Shown: positions 57,896 to 64,000 of the stretch, piece by piece
Position numbering within the stretch: the stretch's first letter is position 1
Layout of the letters: every line of letters starts with the position of its first letter
Assembly (NCBI RefSeq): GCF_050947335.1
Contig: NC_134988.1
Span: forward strand, 5,890,001 to 5,954,000
Direction: 5' to 3'
From: Megachile rotundata
Taxonomy: Eukaryota > Arthropoda > Insecta > Hymenoptera > Megachilidae
DNA length: 64,000 nt
Notes under the pieces: generated by a model
What the model was told of the DNA's origin: nothing
What the model saw: only the letters and a program-made list of their open reading frames with translations
The model's database searches: none
Program-made: the position numbers and the translations under genes

Positions 57896-58590
57896 AAAAA
57901 GTATTACTAAGGATGAATGACAGAAAAGTATCAACTACCACTTGTGATATATCAATCAAAAGCTTAAAGTACAGAGAAAATAACTGTAAATATACTTTAT
58001 TAATGTTCTTTGCATAAAATAAGTAGTTACATGCTTCGATGCAATGTAATAATATTTACAATATATATTCTATCGTGTTCTTCTGACACAATTTCATGAC
58101 ATAAAAGTATGTCAGAATAGCACTTGTGATACATCAATTTAAAGCTTAAAGTGTAACGAAAATAACTGTATAAATTCCTCGTTCATATATTTAATATAAA
58201 GTGGGTAGCTATCGGCCTCAACGTAACATATCAATTAACGTAAACAGTAAAATATACCCCATCAAATATCTAAATTCAAATGCGGTTTCATAACATAAAA
58301 ATACCATAAAATAGTACTTATACTACATCGATTTGAAGCGTGAAGTCTAACGAAAATAACCGTATAAATTCCTCGTTCATATATTTAATATAAAGTGGTT
58401 AGCTATCGGCCTCAACGTCACATATCAATTAACGTAAACAGTAAAATATACCCTATCAAATATCTAAATTCAAAAGCGGTTTCATGTCATAAAAATACCG
58501 TAAAATACTACTTATACTACATCGATTTAAAGCTTGAAGGCTAACAAAGGCTACATAAAAATTTCGCAACGTATGTAAATGTCGGTATAC
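57896..58590 (-). repeat. ~185-bp dispersed tandem repeat, locus 7 (minus, four monomers)
   Basis: Reverse orientation. AAAGCTTAAAGT or variants near 57960, 58143, 58337 and 58531 (spacing 182-194). ATCGGCCTCAACGT occurs twice (58211 and 58405), and those two monomers are nearly identical over about 190 bp, indicating a recent local duplication. Confidence 0.88.
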
Positions 58591-59215
58591 CGTTCCTCGA
58601 TTTAAACAATTAACGATCCGCCGCCCCAGAACTCATAATCCCAGTTGGCCCGGGTAGATTTACGAAAATTATTGGGGCTTGCCACCGGATGCAGTTTTAT
58701 TATCTCATCGCGTTAGGATCGTACAGCTGTACCGAAAGGCACACCTGATTAAGAATGCACCCCTCCAACGATATCCATGACCCATGGTTGGGGTTGGTGA
58801 CATTAATAGCGGCTACCGTCCAAGATCCGACCCCCTCAAGGCGTCTTATATTTAATTCAACGCGACCGCTAATTCACTCCGACGCATATTCAATCATTTC
58901 GAAGCACATATATACATATATCCATACACGTATGCACGCACACGTGCCCCCGTAATGTCTTTATTCGCGTTCACGTTCATTTGGGTTAATAGTAGAACGA
59001 TGCGGGAAACCGCGCCACTGAAGTTACTTCTGTAGAAACCGGTTGCGGAAATATATTGTTTATTCATTCCTAGTTATGTGCCTCTGTGCAAAGATATTAC
59101 GTTGTAATTTAACCTTGCGATTTTAAAGGGAACCTAACCTTACGTAGAATTCAATGGGAGAATTCATTGAGAAATACCTCTTAAACTTGAAGCGAAATAA
59201 TGTTTGTGAGGCCGT
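58591..59215. other. Unique island, nothing recognised
   Basis: GC-richer, complex at 58600-58970 and resembling other unique islands. No exon supported. Confidence 0.4.
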
Positions 59216-59480
59216 ATAAATTAGGGTGGATGATGCATTATAAAACGACGTGCGAGATAAGGCGTGAAGCATGTGTGAGGCAATAACGACGTGCGAAATA
59301 GGGTGTGAAGCATGTGTGAGGTGGACATATGTGTGTGTGTGAGGCAATAACGACGTGCGAAATAGGGAGCGAAGCATGTGTGAGGTGAACATATGTGTGT
59401 GTGAGGCAATAACGACGTGCGAGATAGGGTGTGAAGCATGTGTGAGGTGGACATATGTGTGTGTGAGGCAAATGTGTATA
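59216..59480. repeat. 62-64-bp minisatellite
   Basis: GAGGCAATAACGACGTGCGA starts at 59277, 59341 and 59403, with a partial unit at 59465 and an earlier diverged one from about 59215. Each unit also contains GAAGCATGTGTGAGGTG and a variable (GT)n. Minus-strand open frames reading HICPPHTCFTPYLAR-type repeats are artefacts. Confidence 0.92.
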
Positions 59481-59840
59481 GGATATGAAATATCGTATGT
59501 GAAGTAATATATAGCATGTGTGACACGATATGAAGGATGCGTGAGGTTATATGAAGTTTGTGGAGCGATACTAGGAAGGGAGCTATTGAGATTGGACGAC
59601 TTGATAGTGCAATGATTTCTGTATTTCTATATTTCTATTTTTCCATATCCCTATGCCCCGATACTATTCTATCTCCATATCTCTACATCTTCAAGATTTC
59701 TATACTCGCTAAGACAAAATGAAACTAAAATAAAATGAAGCTGATGAGGCAATACAAAATATATACTAAACTACATAAACTGCATGAGGCAATATGAAAC
59801 AGTAATAAAATGAAAAGTAGTCGATTTACAATTATTGTAT
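59481..59840. repeat. Degenerate GTGAGGCAATATGAAAC words and short TTTCTATA octamers
   Basis: 59480-59570 and 59735-59810 carry TGAGGCAATATGAAAC-like words related to the preceding minisatellite. 59610-59705 reads TTTCTATA / TCCATATC / CCTATGCC octamers. Confidence 0.6.
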
Positions 59841-60380
59841 CTTGAGCAACAGGACAGCAATTAACAGATGAAACGTTATCTGATGTTCTTAACGAACGAA
59901 ATTTCCCAACCACGTAAAATTAATATCCAGTCGTTTGATCAAATCGGAATTATCGTTGAATTAACTATCGGCAGGACACGTATCCAGCAGAGTACATTAT
60001 TGGATCAATCGATTCAGCATTGAAGTCAATAAATGGTGTAGTTTGTAATGCCAACAGCGTGCGATTAATAATTACGATTAATTAGGAAATCATGTTAAAC
60101 CGGTGGCAAACGGTAGCATTTGTAGTAAAGGCAAAGTGTATGATGAGTCCTTGTTTGATGTACTCTGATGTTTGTGTTTCATCGAGCTTCAATCATCCTC
60201 ACTTTTGGCTGATATTATCGCGACCAAATCTTCGTTTGCGAGAATTCATTGCGATCACGTAACGAATTTTATTCTTTCATTTTTAAAAAATTTACATATA
60301 AATATTTATGAGATCCTTACGATTGTTAAAGATGATACTGCGGTATTTATAGTTGATGTGAGGTTAGGTTTGTAGCAGTT
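59841..60380. other. Unique island, nothing recognised
   Basis: Complex sequence with no supported exon. Confidence 0.4.
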
Positions 60381-61340
60381 AACGAAGGTTGAGGATATGG
60401 ATATTTGGGACTTTGGGAACTTGGGAGTTTGAGAATTAAAATATTTTGAAATATGAGGATTTGGAAATTTTTTATCTTGGGAATTTAGAGAATAGGGAAT
60501 TACAGAATGTGACAATTTAAAAATTTGATGATCTGAAATTTTCTAAATTATTTTGATGCTTTGGAGAGTAGGATATTTCGAAATTTTTTATTCTGGGAAC
60601 TTGGAAATTTAAGAATTTTGGGATGTGAAAAATTGTGAAGTTTAGAAATTTGTAAACTAGGGAAATTAAGAAGTCGGAAATTTGTAGACTTGAGAAGTTA
60701 AGAATTTGGAAATTTGCAGACTCGAGAATTTAGGGATTTGGAAATTTGTGAACTAGGGAATTTTGGGATTTGGGAATTTGTGAACTATAGAATTTAGGGA
60801 TTTGGAAATTTGTGAACTAGGGAATTTTGGGATTTGGGAATTTGTGAACTAGGGAATTTAGGGATTTGGAAATTTGTGAATTAAAGAATTTTGGGATTCG
60901 GGAATTTGTGAACTAGGGAATTTAGGGATTTGGGAATTTGTGAACTAGGGAATTTAGGGATTTGGAAATTTGTGAATTAGAGAATTTTGGGATTCGGTAA
61001 TTTGTGAACTAGGGAATTTAGGGATTTGGGAACTATGGGATATAGGAGCCTGGAAATTTGTGAATTAGGCAATTTAGGGATTCAGAAATTTTGGAACTAG
61101 GGGATTTAGGAATATGAAAATTTTGTGAACTTGGGAATTTAGGCTCTTGAAAGTTTATGAAATCAGAAAGTTAGAAATTTGGAAATTCAAAAATTTTTAA
61201 ATAAAAAAATTTGAACCCCTGTATATTTGTAATTTACAAATTTAAGAATTGCAATGTCTATATTTTTAAAAATTTGTGAATTAAAAAATTTTAGAGTTTA
61301 ACAATTCGAAAACCATAAAGCTTGAAAGGAACAAAGATTT
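60381..61340. repeat. Octamer / 32-bp array (GAATTTAGGGATTTGG ...)
   Basis: From about 60600 to 61130 the unit is 32 bp, built from GAATTTAG, GGATTTGG, AAATTTGT and GAACTAGG; for example GAACTAGG occurs at 60910 and 60942. The edges are diverged octamers. Purine-rich on the plus strand. Confidence 0.92.
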
Positions 61341-62265
61341 CATATTCTCAAACTTGTTCAATTTTTCAAATTTCTAAATTTTCAAATTCCCACATTCAGA
61401 TATTTAATCAAATTTATAATCAATCATACAATACGCAGTGACTCCTCCTATTTAACAATATTAAAAGATTTTGAATTTCGTAAATGTTCAAATTTATTAA
61501 TTCAGTGATTCGTTTTTGCTGTCACGCCGAATCGTGTGCACTAAAGCTATCATTGTAGTAACAATGTAAGTAGGTTTTCGTATAACCAATAATTCGCGAT
61601 TGCATTTGAAATTTTCCTGGTTCATTTAAATTTCAATTATTTTCCGATGTATAGGTGAGTTTAATTCGCAGACTGCCATATAATGTTCCCAATAAATTCA
61701 GCCTCAGATATTTATGACCGCGCTCAGGGAATTTTAAGTAGATTCGCTCTGTTTCTTCGTTTCTTCCCCGTGACCCATTTCAAACAACGCCACGTTTTTT
61801 TACAATCCTTCTTTTCGCATATCTCACGAAGGAAATTATCGTGGCACCGAGTTTTCTTTAAATAATACATTCACGGCACCGTTTTGGTGCGAATAAATTT
61901 AACCGAGAGGAAAGTTTCTAATACTTCAAGAATGTCTAAGATCCTTTCCACGATATTTCACTTTCAAGCAACGCCATAATATATTAAACGTACCGCCACC
62001 TGTCAACAACGAAGCACGGCACTCTGTCACTGTGCTCCTCGACAATGACCATCAATATACTTTGAGAAGATTATCCTTCCTTCTAGGTGTGGTCCAGCAA
62101 TTTTCAAAATGGACTGAAAAACAGGATTATCGTTTTCTCTTTTCTTAAGTCACGTTTCTATTATACGAACGGAAGAATTATACCGGGTTCATTAATAAAT
62201 TTTCTCGGTTTCTAGGCAGATATTTTACGTATGTAAAATACAAATTTACTATAATATCCCTTGTT
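61341..62265. other. Unique sequence, nothing recognised
   Basis: AT-rich to 61500, complex at 61500-62265; the 60-codon plus-strand frame at 61683-61865 has no recognisable similarity. Confidence 0.4.
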
Positions 62266-62269
62266 TCTC

Positions 62270-62830
62270 CGATGTATAAGGAAAATTATTCATCAAGCTC
62301 TTCGTTTTGACAAACCACGTGCAGATATTCTGTCATGAATATTTGTAAATTGATTGATTTTCGAAAAGAAGCTTACGTAGTCATTTGTGTTGTACTTTAA
62401 GCTTTAAATTGATGTGCCACAAGTACTACTTTGAAATATTTTTATGTCATGAATTTGTGTTTTACGTTGACTATCTAATATATTACTTTCCAATGTTGAT
62501 GATGTCTGTCACCCTTGAGGCCGGCAGTCCACCATTTTATAGTAAGAATTTCGATGTTCCGGTTACGTCATCTTTTTTGTCAAGCTTTAAGCTTTAAATT
62601 GATATATCACACATGTCATTTTGCAATATCTTTATGTCATAAAGTTATCTTAAAGTTAGTAATAAAAGTTATCTAAATTCGCACTGAAATGGACAGTCAG
62701 CCATTTTGAATGAAAAATTTTCACGAAATTTTCTTGTAGTTTTTTTTGTCAATCTTTAGTCTTTAAATAAATATGTCATACATACGATTATGCAATAATT
62801 TATTTCAAGAAACCGTATAAAAATTTATTC
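62270..62830 (+). repeat. ~185-bp dispersed tandem repeat, locus 8 (plus)
   Basis: Three monomers; AAGCTTTAAATTGATGTGCC at 62399, AAGCTTTAAATTGATATATC at 62589 and a diverged TCTTTAAATAAATATGTC at 62758. CTTGAGGCCGGCAGTCCACC at 62514 is shared with locus 6 at 55.9 kb, so these two loci are closest relatives. Confidence 0.87.
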
Positions 62831-63640
62831 ACTCAATATACATACTAGATGCATCCTGACTTTGAAAACTTACTAAAAAGGAAGAAATAACTTTCTCTTT
62901 ATGAAAGAGAAGATGAAACAAACGCAGAATAATTGTTTTTCATTTTCATAATTAACAGTCTTTGATTGCAAAATCACATTTTAAAAGAAATTTAATGAAA
63001 AAGTGGTTGTTTGCAATAATTACGTATGCAAGTGCGTATGAAATAACTTCAAAGGCTGTGTCCACATAGAAACGACGCATTAAGCACTTGATTCATATTT
63101 TTGTCCCGGTGTATCGTAAAATAACATAAAAATATTGAAGTAATCATGAAATATTTCATATTTCATAACTAGGCCACAGTTGAGTACCTGCGTTTGCAAT
63201 TTTACAAAGTTAAAAACAGGGTATTCGGGTCACAAATGCTTGCGGATATCACAGGCAAGCGTGTCAACAACAACAAATAAAACCAAATAAGCACGGTAAA
63301 ATAATAACAAATATGAAAAATACGTTATATTTACGCACTGTCAAAAGGTTTTCGAACATCGGTAAAACAAAATATCCTACCGTGTCGCTAACATTCGTTC
63401 GGCCGACAAGTTACAATGTATGTGGTGCCAGAGTGAGTTAGTGAGATCGTCTGCAGCCGTTTGACAGATATTTATTTGTCAGATTTTAAAAAATGGCACA
63501 ATTCCGTATGAAATATACTGTTTCATATTTGGTCACTTTTCTCTAAAGCAATAAATTCCTCCACGTCGTTATTAAAACATAACGATCTCGGAGTATACGG
63601 ATCTAGGGATTCAAAGATTTAGAAATTTTGACGTTTTGTG
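62831..63640. other. Unique, AT-rich sequence
   Basis: No supported gene or repeat; more complex at 63170-63470. Confidence 0.4.
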
Positions 63641-64000
63641 TTTTAGGGACATATAATACAGAACTTCTATGAGTTTAATACTGCCTCATATGTGCCTCAT
63701 ATCTCACAGATTTTATATCTCCTCCTGCATGTTTCATATTGTTTTACTATGTGTTTAATACTGTCTCATATATGCTTCATATTGCCTCACAGTATCATGT
63801 TACGTTCTATATGTTTCTTATCGCTTTACATGTCTCATATTGCTTCATATAAGATACTTGTTATCGCCTTCTACAAGCTTCATATTACTTTTCATGTGCC
63901 TCATATTGCCTCACTTATGCTACGTATTTCCTCATGTGAGTTTCATATCAGTTTACATACACTTCATACCATCTGTCACGGGTTGCTTATTGCTTCATAT
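63641..64000. repeat. Degenerate CATATTGCCTCA array running off the right edge
   Basis: Words ATGTGCCTCATATTGCCTCA, ATGTTTCATATTG and TATGCTTCATATTGCCTCA recur every 20-30 bases. This is the reverse complement of the TGAGGCAATATGAAAC words at 59.5-59.8 kb, so the two regions belong to one family in opposite orientation. Confidence 0.75.

Overview
The window looks like a gene-poor stretch of an insect nuclear genome, most likely hymenopteran (bee, wasp or ant). The reasons are its AT-rich composition, an intron-containing gene with GT-AG splice sites, a mariner-type DNA transposon relic, short TTAGG-like runs (the hymenopteran telomere motif) and abundant simple tandem repeats. The species cannot be named from the sequence.

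Only one gene can be supported. It is a six-exon, minus-strand gene between 13034 (start) and 7841 (stop) that encodes a 472-residue, 12-helix major facilitator superfamily transporter of the SLC17 / inorganic phosphate cotransporter (sialin-like) type. All five introns have GT-AG ends and consistent phases. Intron 2 carries a large 38-bp minisatellite that recurs about 8 kb away. The only other protein remnant is a dead mariner transposase (28324-29001, minus) between terminal inverted repeats (about 28260-29180); it has an in-frame stop, an in-frame central deletion and a lost catalytic aspartate.

The rest alternates between short unique islands, in which no exon could be recognised, and tandem repeats. 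Many of these repeats have an 8-bp unit or a small multiple of it (8, 16, 32, about 64 bp) although their sequences differ: TTTTAGGA, TCTCTAAA, ATAATTTG, TTCTTATA, AAATTTCC, AAATTCCC, the 16-mer ACGCGTTGAGTTCCTA and a 32-mer containing GAGGCCATGAG. Several arrays keep exact phase for hundreds to over a thousand bases while their units diverge. A second family is a tandem monomer of about 170-195 bp marked by TTGAGGCCGACAGCTA and AAGCTTTAAATTGATGTATC. It is scattered as short arrays at eight loci in both orientations (22.6, 27.4, 34.3, 40.0, 43.6, 55.8, 57.9 and 62.3 kb). A third element of about 0.85 kb occurs at 17.6 kb and 31.9 kb, in both cases running into 16-mer repeats.

No RNA gene, CRISPR array, prokaryotic-type operon or intact mobile element was seen. 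The long open frames inside the repeats follow from unit lengths that are not multiples of three, and they are not called as genes.
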